Translations under genes and position numbers: made by a program
Shown: piece by piece, positions 1 through 7,260 of the stretch
Layout: every line of letters starts with the position of its first letter
Position numbering within the stretch: the stretch's first letter is position 1
Notes under the pieces: model-generated
Database searches by the model: none
Seen by the model: only the letters and a program-made list of their open reading frames with translations
Told to the model about the DNA's origin: nothing
Source: an uncultured Methylobacillus sp.
Lineage (GTDB): Bacteria > Pseudomonadota > Gammaproteobacteria > Burkholderiales > Methylophilaceae
NCBI GenBank assembly: GCA_946481235.1
Contig: CAMLME010000093.1
Coordinates: forward strand, 1 to 7,531
Length of the DNA stretch: 7,531 bases
Direction: 5' to 3'

Positions 1-1978
1 CCGGCTCGGTCTCCAGATCGTCGACGAAGGCCTTGTCGATCTTGAGGCGGTCGATTGGAAAATGCTTGAGATAGGCCATGCTGGAATAGCCGGTGCCGAA
101 ATCGTCGATGGCGAGGCTTACCCCCAGAGCCTTCAGTGCGTGCAAGGTCTCGATGAATTTCTCGGTATCATGCACCAGCATGCTCTCGGTAATTTCCAGC
201 TCCAGGCAACCCGCGTCCAGCCCGGCACGCTGCAACGCATTTTCCACCATCCTGACAAGGCCCGGCTGCCTGAACTGGCGCGGCGAAACATTCACGGCGA
301 TCGGCACCGGGTAACCCAGCATCTCCCTTAATTCGCGCGCCTTCCGGCAGGCTTCGTTCAGCACCCAACTACCGATTTCCTCGATCATCCCGGTTTCCTC
401 GGCCACAGGGATGAAGCTACCGGGAGAGATCATTTCCTCGCCTGGCGGTTGCCAGCGGACCAAGGCCTCGACCCCGCAAATCCGGCCGCTTACAAAGTCC
501 ACCTTGGGCTGGTAATACAGCTGGAACTCCCCGTTTTCGATCGCCCGACGCAAGCGGTATTCGATATCCAGCCGCTCCATCAACATGGTATTCAGTTCGC
601 GCGTGTAGAACTGGAAGTTGTTGCGCCCGGCCTGCTTGGCCTTGTACATCGCCGAATCCGAGTTCTTGAGCAGTGTGTTGTAATCACTGCCATCGTCCGG
701 GTAGATACTGACGCCGATGCTGCACGACACCGCATAATCCCAGCCATTGATGGCGAAAGGCTGGGCAATTGTCGCAAGTACCCGCTGCATGCTTTGCGAA
801 ACGTCCTCGACCTTGTGCAGCCCATTGATCAGCAACACGAACTCGTCACCGCCCAGCCGCACGACCGTATCCGAGTCGCGCACACAAGCCGCCAGTCGCG
901 CAGCCATGGTCACCAGCATCTCGTCCCCAATGTGATGTCCCATGCTGTCGTTGATCATCTTGAATTGATCCAGATCGACGAATGCGACAGCCACTTTCGA
1001 GTGATAGCGGTCGGCAAAGCTAATGCACTGTTGCAGGCGGTCGGCCAGCAAAGTACGGTTCGGCAGTCCCGTCAGGCTGTCGTGCGTTGCCTGATATTCG
1101 ATCTGCTGCTCGTAATTCTTGCGCTCGGTGATGTCTTCCACCGTGCCTTCGTAGAACATCAGATTGCCGTCGGCGTCGCGCACTTCGCGCGCGTTTTCGG
1201 TAATCCAGATAATGTCGCCATTCTTGCGGTAAACCTGCGCCTCAAAATGTTGCACCCGGCCCTGCGCCTGCATCAGGTTGACGAACTCGTTCCGTTTGCC
1301 AGGGTCGACATAGAGCTGCTTCTGGATATCGGAGATGCCGTGGATGAGATCGTCGATCGAGTCATAGCCGTAGATGCGGGCCAGCGCCGGATTGAAATTC
1401 AGGTACGTGCCCGAGGGCGTCGTCTGGTAGATGCCTTCGATGGCATTTTCGAAAATGGAGCGGTAACGTTCTTCGGCTTCAAGCGCCACCTCTTCGCTGC
1501 GCTTACGCAAAGTAATGTCCTGGATGAAGCCTTCCAGCGCCTCGACCTCCCCCGACTCGTTGAACAACGGCAGGCCACGTTCCAGCACCCAGCGGATTCC
1601 ACCGTCCGCATGCACGATCCGGTACTCCGCTTCGAACGCTTTCCCTGCAGCGGCAACCTCGGCAAAGCGGCTGCGCACCCATGTGCGGTCGGCCGGATGG
1701 GTAATCTGTTCATAGGAAATGCGCTTGTTGTACAACATGTCCGAGGGCGCATAGCCCGTCAGCCCGTGGCCTCCCTGGCTGATGAACACCATGGTCCAGT
1801 TTTCATCATAAAGACAGCAATAAACCATACCCTCCAGGTTGTCCAACAGGGAGTCGAGCATACGCTCGCGGTCTTCCAGCAAAACGCGCAGGTTGGCGCT
1901 TAGCTTGATATGCGGCGCAAACGGGAGCACTTGCCCCTCCATTTCGATCCTGGGAAAGTTAATGTCTGGACAATTCAT
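1..1978 (-). CDS. PAS-PAS-GGDEF-EAL cyclic-di-GMP synthase/phosphodiesterase (3' end beyond window)
   Basis: A cytoplasmic sensor enzyme expected to make and/or degrade cyclic di-GMP. It reads without a stop for 659 codons and is cut by the left edge. No signal peptide or membrane helix is visible. Two PAS/PAC modules lie at about residues 38-155 and 165-290 (PAC ends DITLRKR and DITERK). The GGDEF domain (about 297-455) has DSLTGLPNR at 300-308, metal Asp335 in DLDQFK, an intact GGDEF at 376-380 and an RDSD inhibitory site at 367-370, five residues upstream. The EAL domain has E504-A-L, NVSPRQF, ELEITES with Glu595/Glu598, D625-D626-FGTGYSS and Lys646. All catalytic residues visible in both domains are present, so both activities are possible; its last motifs lie outside the window. 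Start: ATG at 1978 is the first Met in frame, but Met13 (1942) has a better AGGA five bases upstream and may be the true start. It lies 104 bp downstream of the RNA methyltransferase on the same strand. Confidence 0.95.
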   Translation of the reverse strand, partial: MNCPDINFPRIEMEGQVLPFAPHIKLSANLRVLLEDRERMLDSLLDNLEGMVYCCLYDENWTMVFISQGGHGLTGYAPSDMLYNKRISYEQITHPADRTWVRSRFAEVAAAGKAFEAEYRIVHADGGIRWVLERGLPLFNESGEVEALEGFIQDITLRKRSEEVALEAEERYRSIFENAIEGIYQTTPSGTYLNFNPALARIYGYDSIDDLIHGISDIQKQLYVDPGKRNEFVNLMQAQGRVQHFEAQVYRKNGDIIWITENAREVRDADGNLMFYEGTVEDITERKNYEQQIEYQATHDSLTGLPNRTLLADRLQQCISFADRYHSKVAVAFVDLDQFKMINDSMGHHIGDEMLVTMAARLAACVRDSDTVVRLGGDEFVLLINGLHKVEDVSQSMQRVLATIAQPFAINGWDYAVSCSIGVSIYPDDGSDYNTLLKNSDSAMYKAKQAGRNNFQFYTRELNTMLMERLDIEYRLRRAIENGEFQLYYQPKVDFVSGRICGVEALVRWQPPGEEMISPGSFIPVAEETGMIEEIGSWVLNEACRKARELREMLGYPVPIAVNVSPRQFRQPGLVRMVENALQRAGLDAGCLELEITESMLVHDTEKFIETLHALKALGVSLAIDDFGTGYSSMAYLKHFPIDRLKIDKAFVDDLETEP

Positions 1979-2082
1979 GGAGCAATAAAAGCAGGTTTCA
2001 TGCCGGCCATTTTTACGACGGAAGGGCCGAATATGTTAGCGCACACCAACATCAGGCGCCGCTGAAGTGCGGATGCACCATG

Positions 2083-2859
2083 CTAGTGCGCAAGTTGGCG
2101 CACCCGTTCGAAAAAGCAGATGGCGGATGCAGCGGCAGCGTTCAGCGATTCGACGCTGCCCGGCATGGGAATAATGACTCGTTCGGTTGCCGCCTGCTGC
2201 AGCTCGGGCGACAGGCCGGCGCCTTCGTTGCCGATGACAAACATGACCGCGCCGGTCAGATCCAGGTGATACAGCGTTTTATCTGCACCCAGACTGGTGG
2301 CGATGGACATACCGCGAAAAGAGACCAGTTTCTCAACCAGGTTCGCGCGTTCCTCGATCACCATCGCAAAATGCGCGCCCATTCCTGCACGCAACACCTT
2401 GGGCGACCAGGCATCCACGCACCCCGGGGACAAACAAGCGAGCTCCGCACCAGCAGCGGCGGCCGAACGCAGGATGGAACCCATATTGCCGGGATCCTGT
2501 ATGTCCTCCAGCAGTACACCGAACTGCGGATTTTCCGGCAGTCGGGGATGCGGCATCGCCACCATCGCGAGTATGCCGACCGGCGTTTCCACCGGCGAGA
2601 TTTCGGCAAAAAGAATGTCCGCCAATACAACCACTGGATGCGCCGTGCTGTTTTCCATGAGGCGCACACATTCTTCGCGCGTCACCCCGCTTTCCGAAAC
2701 CACCAGCAACTCTGGCGTACCACCCGCCGCCAGATAGGCTTCGACCAGATGCACGCCATCCAGCAGCGTCCGGCCCGCCTTGCGGCGTTCCTTGGCGGAC
2801 TCGGCCAGCTTCTTCAGTTGCTTGTAGGTGGGGTTGTCCCGGGATATGATGTTTTTCAT
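2083..2859 (-). CDS. TrmH/SpoU-family RNA 2'-O-ribose methyltransferase
   Basis: Predicted AdoMet-dependent 2'-O-methyltransferase acting on rRNA or tRNA (RlmB/TsnR-like); the target nucleotide cannot be assigned from sequence. With the start used here it is 258 aa, normal for the family. The N-terminal SpoU substrate-binding domain covers about residues 1-95 (SRDNPTYKQLKKL, then GRTLLDGVHLVEAYL). The C-terminal SPOUT trefoil-knot domain shows motif 1 (DPGNMGSILR, Asn125 and Arg131), motif 2 (IGNEGAGLS, 209-217) and motif 3 (PMPGSVESLN, with S238-L-N240). Start choice: an in-frame ATG eight codons upstream (2883) overlaps a perfect TATAAT on the same strand, whereas ATG 2859 has AGG six bases upstream and gives the family-typical N-terminus MKNIISRDNP. 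It diverges from the pseudouridine synthase gene, so both neighbours modify RNA. There is no clear terminator before the GGDEF-EAL gene, and co-transcription is possible. Confidence 0.93.
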   Translation of the reverse strand: MKNIISRDNPTYKQLKKLAESAKERRKAGRTLLDGVHLVEAYLAAGGTPELLVVSESGVTREECVRLMENSTAHPVVVLADILFAEISPVETPVGILAMVAMPHPRLPENPQFGVLLEDIQDPGNMGSILRSAAAAGAELACLSPGCVDAWSPKVLRAGMGAHFAMVIEERANLVEKLVSFRGMSIATSLGADKTLYHLDLTGAVMFVIGNEGAGLSPELQQAATERVIIPMPGSVESLNAAAASAICFFERVRQLAH

Positions 2860-2881
2860 AGGCTGCCTGTCGTATCCGGCC

Positions 2882-2887
2882 ATTATA
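2882..2887 (-). promoter_or_regulatory. possible -10 element for the RNA methyltransferase gene
   Basis: Read on the minus strand this is a perfect TATAAT hexamer, 22 bp upstream of the ATG at 2859. No good -35 hexamer sits 16-18 bp further upstream. On the plus strand the overlapping TATAAA (2884-2889) could serve as a -10 for the diverging rsuA-type gene, again without a convincing -35. The element overlaps the alternative upstream ATG at 2883, which argues against that start. Confidence 0.35.
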
Positions 2888-2916
2888 AATTCAAGACCCT
2901 CTCAAAGATTGCCCTC

Positions 2917-3636
2917 ATGCAGATTGAACGTATTCTCCACTCGCAGGGCTTCGGTGCACGCAAGCTCTGCCGCATCCTGGTTCGCCATCACGAAGTGACC
3001 GTCAACGGCGAGCCGTGCGACGACCCATTCGCGGATTTCAGCACGGATAACCTGCACTTCACCGTCAAGGGCGAAGCCTGGGAGTACCGCGAAAAAGCCC
3101 ACCTGATGCTGAACAAGCCGGCTGGCTACGAATGCTCGCTGAAACCGCTGCATCATCCCGGGGTGCATGCATTATTGCCGATGCCGCTGCGCGAGCGCGG
3201 CGTGCAGAACATCGGCCGGCTGGACGAGGATACCACCGGCTTGCTGCTGTTTTCCGACGACGGCCAATTTATCCACCGCATGGGCTCGCCCAAATGGAAA
3301 GTGCCCAAGGTCTACCAGGTGACGCTGAAGCATCCGGCGGATGAAAAACAGATCGGTGCATTGCTGCAGGGCGTGCTGCTCAACGACGAAACCGTACCGA
3401 TCGCCGCGCTGGCTTGCGTAGCCGTGACGGAACACGTTTTGCACCTCACGCTGGGCGAAGGCAAATATCACCAGGTAAAGCGCATGGTCGCGGCGGCGGG
3501 CAACCGCGTTGAGGCGCTGAAGCGGATCGCCATCGGCCGCCTGGCCCTGCCAGACGACCTGCCGGAAGGACACTGGCGCTGGCTGAGCGCCGCCGACCTG
3601 GAAAAACTTACCCCACTCAAGGAGTCACAGCCATGA
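2917..3636 (+). CDS. rsuA: RsuA-family 16S rRNA pseudouridine synthase
   Basis: Expected to isomerise one uridine of 16S rRNA (U516 in E. coli RsuA) to pseudouridine during small-subunit assembly. It is 239 aa, close to the E. coli enzyme. The S4 RNA-binding domain covers about residues 1-55 (MQIERILHSQGFGARKLCR, then HEVTVNGE). The catalytic domain follows: LMLNKPAGYECS, the catalytic motif GRLDEDTTGLLLFSDDG with the nucleophile Asp103, KVYQVTL, and EGKYHQVKRM near the C-terminus. The spacing and wording of these motifs match RsuA better than RluB/E/F, but a close paralogue is not excluded. The reading frame is open upstream to 2080, but that part is antisense to the methyltransferase; ATG 2917 starts the S4 domain where the family starts. 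There is no strong Shine-Dalgarno sequence before it. Its stop overlaps the next gene (ATGA), indicating translational coupling. Confidence 0.9.
   Translation: MQIERILHSQGFGARKLCRILVRHHEVTVNGEPCDDPFADFSTDNLHFTVKGEAWEYREKAHLMLNKPAGYECSLKPLHHPGVHALLPMPLRERGVQNIGRLDEDTTGLLLFSDDGQFIHRMGSPKWKVPKVYQVTLKHPADEKQIGALLQGVLLNDETVPIAALACVAVTEHVLHLTLGEGKYHQVKRMVAAAGNRVEALKRIAIGRLALPDDLPEGHWRWLSAADLEKLTPLKESQP
3619..3624 (+). promoter_or_regulatory. ribosome binding site of the MAPEG gene
   Basis: AAGGAG lies 8 bp before the ATG at 3633, inside the last codons of the preceding rsuA-type gene. It supports the 4-bp overlap (ATGA) as a true start. Confidence 0.7.
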
Positions 3637-4040
3637 TGCTCGCTCTCGTTCCGTTCTACGCCTCGCTGCTGGCGCTAGGTTTTATTGTGCTCAGCATGCG
3701 CGTCATGATAGTTCGCCGCCAGGAGAAAGTGGCCTTGGGCGATGGCGATAACCCGCGCCTGCGCCGTGCCATCTGCGCCCACAGCAATTTCGCCCACTAC
3801 GTGCCGCTGGCACTGCTGTTGCTGGCATTCGTCGAAATGGCCGAAGCGCCGAACCTGCTGATTCATATCCTGTGCCTGGCACTGCTGATCGGCCGCTGCT
3901 TGCATGCTTATGGCATCAGCACTGCGGAAGGAAACAAGGGCTTGCGCACCTGGGGCATGGTGCTGACATTGGCGTCTATTTTGCTCGCAGCGCTCTATCT
4001 GCTCCTAACGACGTTGATACGGCTTTCCATCGCCAGTTAA
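3633..4040 (+). CDS. MAPEG-family inner-membrane protein (YecN-like)
   Basis: A small integral membrane protein of 135 aa in the MAPEG superfamily (membrane-associated proteins in eicosanoid and glutathione metabolism); bacterial YecN-like members have no established substrate. Four hydrophobic helices are visible at about residues 4-25, 54-70, 74-92 and 108-130. Family features are the GDGDNPRLRRAICAHSNFAHYVP segment (36-58, quoted in part: RRAICAHSNFAHYVP), GRCLHAYG (87-94) and Arg105/Gly108 before the last helix. The arginine and asparagine of the RAxxAHxNFxEYVP-type signature, which bind glutathione in characterised members, are present. The gene overlaps the pseudouridine synthase stop codon by 4 bp and is presumably co-transcribed with it, though no functional link is evident. 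A membrane glutathione-linked role is inference from the family only. Confidence 0.88.
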   Translation: MMLALVPFYASLLALGFIVLSMRVMIVRRQEKVALGDGDNPRLRRAICAHSNFAHYVPLALLLLAFVEMAEAPNLLIHILCLALLIGRCLHAYGISTAEGNKGLRTWGMVLTLASILLAALYLLLTTLIRLSIAS

Positions 4041-4047
4041 GAATTAG

Positions 4048-4076
4048 CTGGCTATTCGGGTCAGCCTGCGTATAAT
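4048..4076 (+). promoter_or_regulatory. candidate sigma70 promoter for rhlE
   Basis: A perfect TATAAT -10 hexamer at 4071-4076 is preceded at 17 bp by CTGGCT (4048-4053), a weak -35 matching three of six consensus positions. Transcription would start near 4083, leaving a leader of about 120 nt before the rhlE start codon. The position just after the MAPEG stop codon and before a strand-same gene fits a separate rhlE promoter. Confidence 0.5.
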
Positions 4077-4082
4077 CCGCGG

Positions 4083-4205
4083 CTACCGTGCGTGCTACCA
4101 ATCAGCGCACCGGTCATTTTCCCACCTGATCGTTTCGATCATTAAATTCGTCTGCCTCGATTGGTGCCCTCAGCTTGAGCGGCAGGCCGTCGCAGGAGTT
4201 TTACC
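4083..4205 (+). other. structured 5' leader upstream of rhlE
   Basis: This non-coding stretch would be the 5' untranslated region if the TATAAT at 4071 is used. It contains a perfect 6-bp hairpin with a 3-nt loop (TGATCG/CGATCA, 4127-4141). A longer-range 7-bp pairing, ACCAATC (4097-4103) with GATTGGT (4159-4165), encloses that hairpin. A further CTGCC/GGCAG pairing (4152-4156 with 4181-4185) comes close to the ribosome binding site at 4194 and spans the 3' arm of the 7-bp helix. No known riboswitch is recognised. Regulation of helicase synthesis by leader folding is inference. Confidence 0.4.
4194..4198 (+). promoter_or_regulatory. ribosome binding site deciding a TTG start for rhlE
   Basis: AGGAG lies 7 bp before TTG at 4206. 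There is no ATG or GTG nearby in frame, and the helicase Q-motif region begins within a few residues of this TTG, so the TTG is the most probable start. Confidence 0.75.
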
Positions 4206-5672
<1,467 letters not shown>

Positions 5673-5683
5673 CGCTAACAAAT

Positions 5684-5711
5684 AAAAATGGCCCGCCCGG
5701 GCCATTTTTTT
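5684..5711. terminator. bidirectional intrinsic terminator between rhlE and fpr
   Basis: A 7-bp GC-rich stem ATGGCCC (5688-5694) / GGGCCAT (5699-5705) with a 4-nt loop is extended by A-T pairs. It is flanked by an A-run (5684-5688) on the left and a T-run (5705-5711) on the right. It therefore gives a stem followed by U residues in both directions, and it lies exactly between the two convergent genes, 11 bp after the rhlE stop codon and 19 bp from the fpr stop codon. Confidence 0.92.
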
Positions 5712-5730
5712 CGCCATCATCCTTGGCTAT

Positions 5731-6474
5731 CTACCAGTAGGTTTCTGTCGTGATCTGTCCGGGATCGCGGCGCCTATGTTTTTTCAGACCGCGCCCGATC
5801 AGGCATTGCGTCACGTCTTCCACCATTGCAGGATTGCCGCACAGCGCAAACTGGCTGTCGTGCGGGGTGATCGAAATCCCGGCCCGCATTTCCAGTGAAC
5901 CGTCCGTAATGGCCTGCGGAATCCGCCCGGGAAGAGCGAACGGCAAGGTTTCGCGACTGAGAAAAGGAATAAAGGAAAAACGGTCGGGGTGGGCCGCTGC
6001 CACGCCGGCAATTCGTTCCTGATAGCTAAGTTCGCTGAGCGTACGCACCGCATAAACCAGCACCACGCGTTCGAAACGCTCCCACACCTTAACGTCATCA
6101 AGGATGGCGAGAAACGGTCCCACCCCGGTTCCCGTCGCCACCAGCCATAAATGCCGGGCCAAGGGGATTTCATCCAGCACCATGAATCCGTTCGCGCGCG
6201 GCGAGACCAGAATTTCGTCACCCGCTTCCAGCTCGTTAAGACGCGGCGTCAGCAACCCATCGGGAACATGGATGTAATAGATTTCCAGAGGCGTGTGCAA
6301 AGGTGCGTTGACCAGCGAATACGGCCGGCCGACGATCTCGCCTTCGATCTCCAAGCCGATCTTGACGAACTGGCCCGCCTGGTGCGGCTCGATTGCCGCG
6401 TCTATGTACAGCGTGTGCAGTTTTTCGTTCCACCGTTTGTGCTCGACTATTTTTCCATGAGTCCAGGCCGCCAT
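5731..6474 (-). CDS. fpr: ferredoxin-NADP+ reductase (Fpr, subclass of bacterial FNRs)
   Basis: An FAD flavoenzyme that moves electrons between NADPH and ferredoxin or flavodoxin, in the cytoplasm; in proteobacteria it supports redox balance, oxidative-stress defence and Fe-S or radical enzymes. It is 247 aa, against 248 for E. coli Fpr, and collinear with it. The FAD-binding motif RPYSLVNAP starts at residue 50, followed by VPDGLLTPRL; the NADP-binding segment is ATGTGVGPFLAIL from residue 113, then FLSRET, GRIPQAI and CGNPAMVEDV. The protein ends in ETYW, the aromatic C-terminus of this class. Start: ATG 6474 has AGGA six bases upstream and yields MAAWTHGKIV, matching the family N-terminus; a TTG seven codons further up (6495) is possible but unlikely. 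It faces rhlE across a shared terminator and diverges from the small gene at 6632. No convincing promoter is visible in the 157-bp gap. Confidence 0.95.
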   Translation of the reverse strand: MAAWTHGKIVEHKRWNEKLHTLYIDAAIEPHQAGQFVKIGLEIEGEIVGRPYSLVNAPLHTPLEIYYIHVPDGLLTPRLNELEAGDEILVSPRANGFMVLDEIPLARHLWLVATGTGVGPFLAILDDVKVWERFERVVLVYAVRTLSELSYQERIAGVAAAHPDRFSFIPFLSRETLPFALPGRIPQAITDGSLEMRAGISITPHDSQFALCGNPAMVEDVTQCLIGRGLKKHRRRDPGQITTETYW

Positions 6475-6573
6475 ATCCCGTCCTTTCAGCTGCAAAAAAC
6501 CGTCACCGGATTCGTGTCGGTCAAATTCCTAAACTTGCGTCAGTCTTGATATTACGCCGGTTTGAAGCCGAAC

Positions 6574-6601
6574 TTGAAATGCCGGGCATGGGTCATAGAA
6601 A
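6574..6601 (+). promoter_or_regulatory. candidate promoter for the small basic protein gene
   Basis: TTGAAA (6574-6579, five of six -35 positions) is separated by 16 bp from TAGAAA (6596-6601, four of six -10 positions). Transcription would begin near 6608 and give a leader of about 24 nt before the ATG at 6632, enough to include the ribosome binding site. Confidence 0.4.
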
Positions 6602-6619
6602 TGTTCCAATTGTCATTAC

Positions 6620-6625
6620 AAGGAG
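6620..6625 (+). promoter_or_regulatory. ribosome binding site of the gene at 6632
   Basis: AAGGAG, six bases before ATG 6632, is near-consensus. It confirms the start chosen for the small basic protein. Confidence 0.75.
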
Positions 6626-6631
6626 AACGTC

Positions 6632-6985
6632 ATGCCCAGAGGAGCCAGCGCCAAGCGCGAACACGAATATCAGAAACTCGAGAGCAAATTCGAAAAGGAA
6701 CACCGCTATCCCGGTCGCGAGAAGGAAGTCGCCGCGCGCATCGTCAACAAGCAGCGCAAGATGTTTGGTGAAACCAAGGATGAACTGCAGAAGGATGCCC
6801 GCGGCCAATCGCCCGATCGCAATCTTCCGCTGCCGGACTACCAGAAGCTGACCATCCGTCAGGTGGAAAGAAAGATGGAATCGCTTTCTTCAGCCGAACT
6901 GCGAAAAATCCGCGCATATGAAGTCGCGCACAAGCACCGCAAGGGCTTGCTGACGAAAATCGACCGCAAGCTCGCAGTGCATTAA
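6632..6985 (+). CDS. small basic protein, 'plasmid stabilization protein'-like
   Basis: A 117-residue, highly charged, Lys/Arg-rich soluble protein with no signal peptide or membrane segment. I recognise the pattern but not a proven function. The first half (MPRGASAKRE, then REKEVAARIVNKQRKMFGETK) resembles short proteobacterial proteins that databases label 'plasmid stabilization protein' on weak grounds. The second half, about residues 68-115, reads as compact helices with the pattern DYQKLTIRQVERKM-xx-LSSAELRKIRAYEVAHKHRK, a repeated Leu-Thr/Ser-x-x-Glu/Gln-hydrophobic layout reminiscent of small nucleic-acid-binding helical folds. A middle stretch (DARGQSPDRNLPLP) is probably a flexible linker. 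The gene sits alone between divergent fpr and a convergent small gene, on an apparently chromosomal background, so a plasmid-maintenance role is doubtful. Binding to nucleic acid is inferred from charge and pattern only. Confidence 0.85.
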   Translation: MPRGASAKREHEYQKLESKFEKEHRYPGREKEVAARIVNKQRKMFGETKDELQKDARGQSPDRNLPLPDYQKLTIRQVERKMESLSSAELRKIRAYEVAHKHRKGLLTKIDRKLAVH

Positions 6986-7023
6986 GTAAGCGCCGGCACT
7001 CGCCTGCGCTCATCCGAGATCAT

Positions 7024-7052
7024 AAAAAACGGCCTGGATATCCAGGCCGTTT
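7024..7052 (-). terminator. perfect 26-bp palindrome with T-tract, intrinsic terminator
   Basis: Positions 7027-7052 form a perfect 26-bp inverted repeat centred on GGATATCC, with arms AAACGGCCTGGAT. On the minus strand it ends in six T residues (complement of 7024-7029), which makes it a strong terminator for the small gene at 7090-7248. On the plus strand only three T residues follow the stem, so it may also stop the gene ending at 6985, but less efficiently. Confidence 0.85.
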
Positions 7053-7089
7053 AACCGCAAGCCTCCAAGCCTGCGATCGTTACGAAAAA

Positions 7090-7248
7090 TTAACGGCCCT
7101 TGGGGCTTTGACTGCCGCTTTTGGCACCTTGCTCACGGCTGCCGCTGCGGCTTGGAGAGCTCTTGGAAGGGGAATTCTTGTGGCTCTGGCTACCCGCCTT
7201 GGAATGCTGCTCAGGGGTACCGCCACGGGGGGATTTTTGCTCGGGCAT
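7090..7248 (-). CDS. 52-aa hydrophilic small protein with degenerate KGG/YciG-like repeats
   Basis: A short gene of 52 codons plus stop, easily missed by length filters. The protein begins MPEQKSPRGGTPEQHSKAGS and is made almost entirely of Ser, Gly, Lys, Gln, Arg and Pro, so it should be disordered and soluble. Two copies of a motif are visible: SKAGSQSHK at residues 16-24 and AKSGSQSPK at residues 42-50. These resemble a shortened form of the SEAGRKGGQxS repeat in stress-induced KGG proteins such as E. coli YciG, though the KGG core itself is missing; membership is inference. AAGGAG (complement of 7255-7260) stands six bases before ATG 7248, and a second ATG directly upstream (7251) is too close. 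A strong terminator follows the stop. The RBS, the terminator and the internal repeat together support a real gene. Confidence 0.75.
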   Translation of the reverse strand: MPEQKSPRGGTPEQHSKAGSQSHKNSPSKSSPSRSGSREQGAKSGSQSPKGR

Positions 7249-7254
7249 CATCAA

Positions 7255-7260
7255 CTCCTT
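7255..7260 (-). promoter_or_regulatory. ribosome binding site of the 52-aa protein gene
   Basis: On the minus strand this reads AAGGAG, six bases before ATG 7248 and only three before the alternative ATG 7251. It is the best argument that the short reading frame is translated and that the second ATG is used. Confidence 0.7.

Noticed and set aside
449..1903. A 484-codon open frame on the plus strand
   Set aside because: It lies fully antisense to the PAS-PAS-GGDEF-EAL gene, whose motifs are unmistakable. The predicted protein has an unnatural His/Gln/Val/Arg-rich composition typical of the reverse complement of a GC-rich gene.
2080..2916. N-terminal extension of the pseudouridine synthase frame by 279 codons
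   Set aside because: This part is antisense to the SpoU methyltransferase and has no family resemblance. The S4 domain that begins RsuA proteins starts at ATG 2917.
6151..6549. Plus-strand open frames across the fpr region
   Set aside because: These are antisense to fpr, which is a near full-length match to the known family; no RBS or recognisable product.
6541..6556. TTGATATTACG-like sequence as a promoter between fpr and the small basic gene
   Set aside because: The -35-like and -10-like parts are only a few bases apart in either direction; the TTGAAA/TAGAAA pair at 6574-6601 is better.
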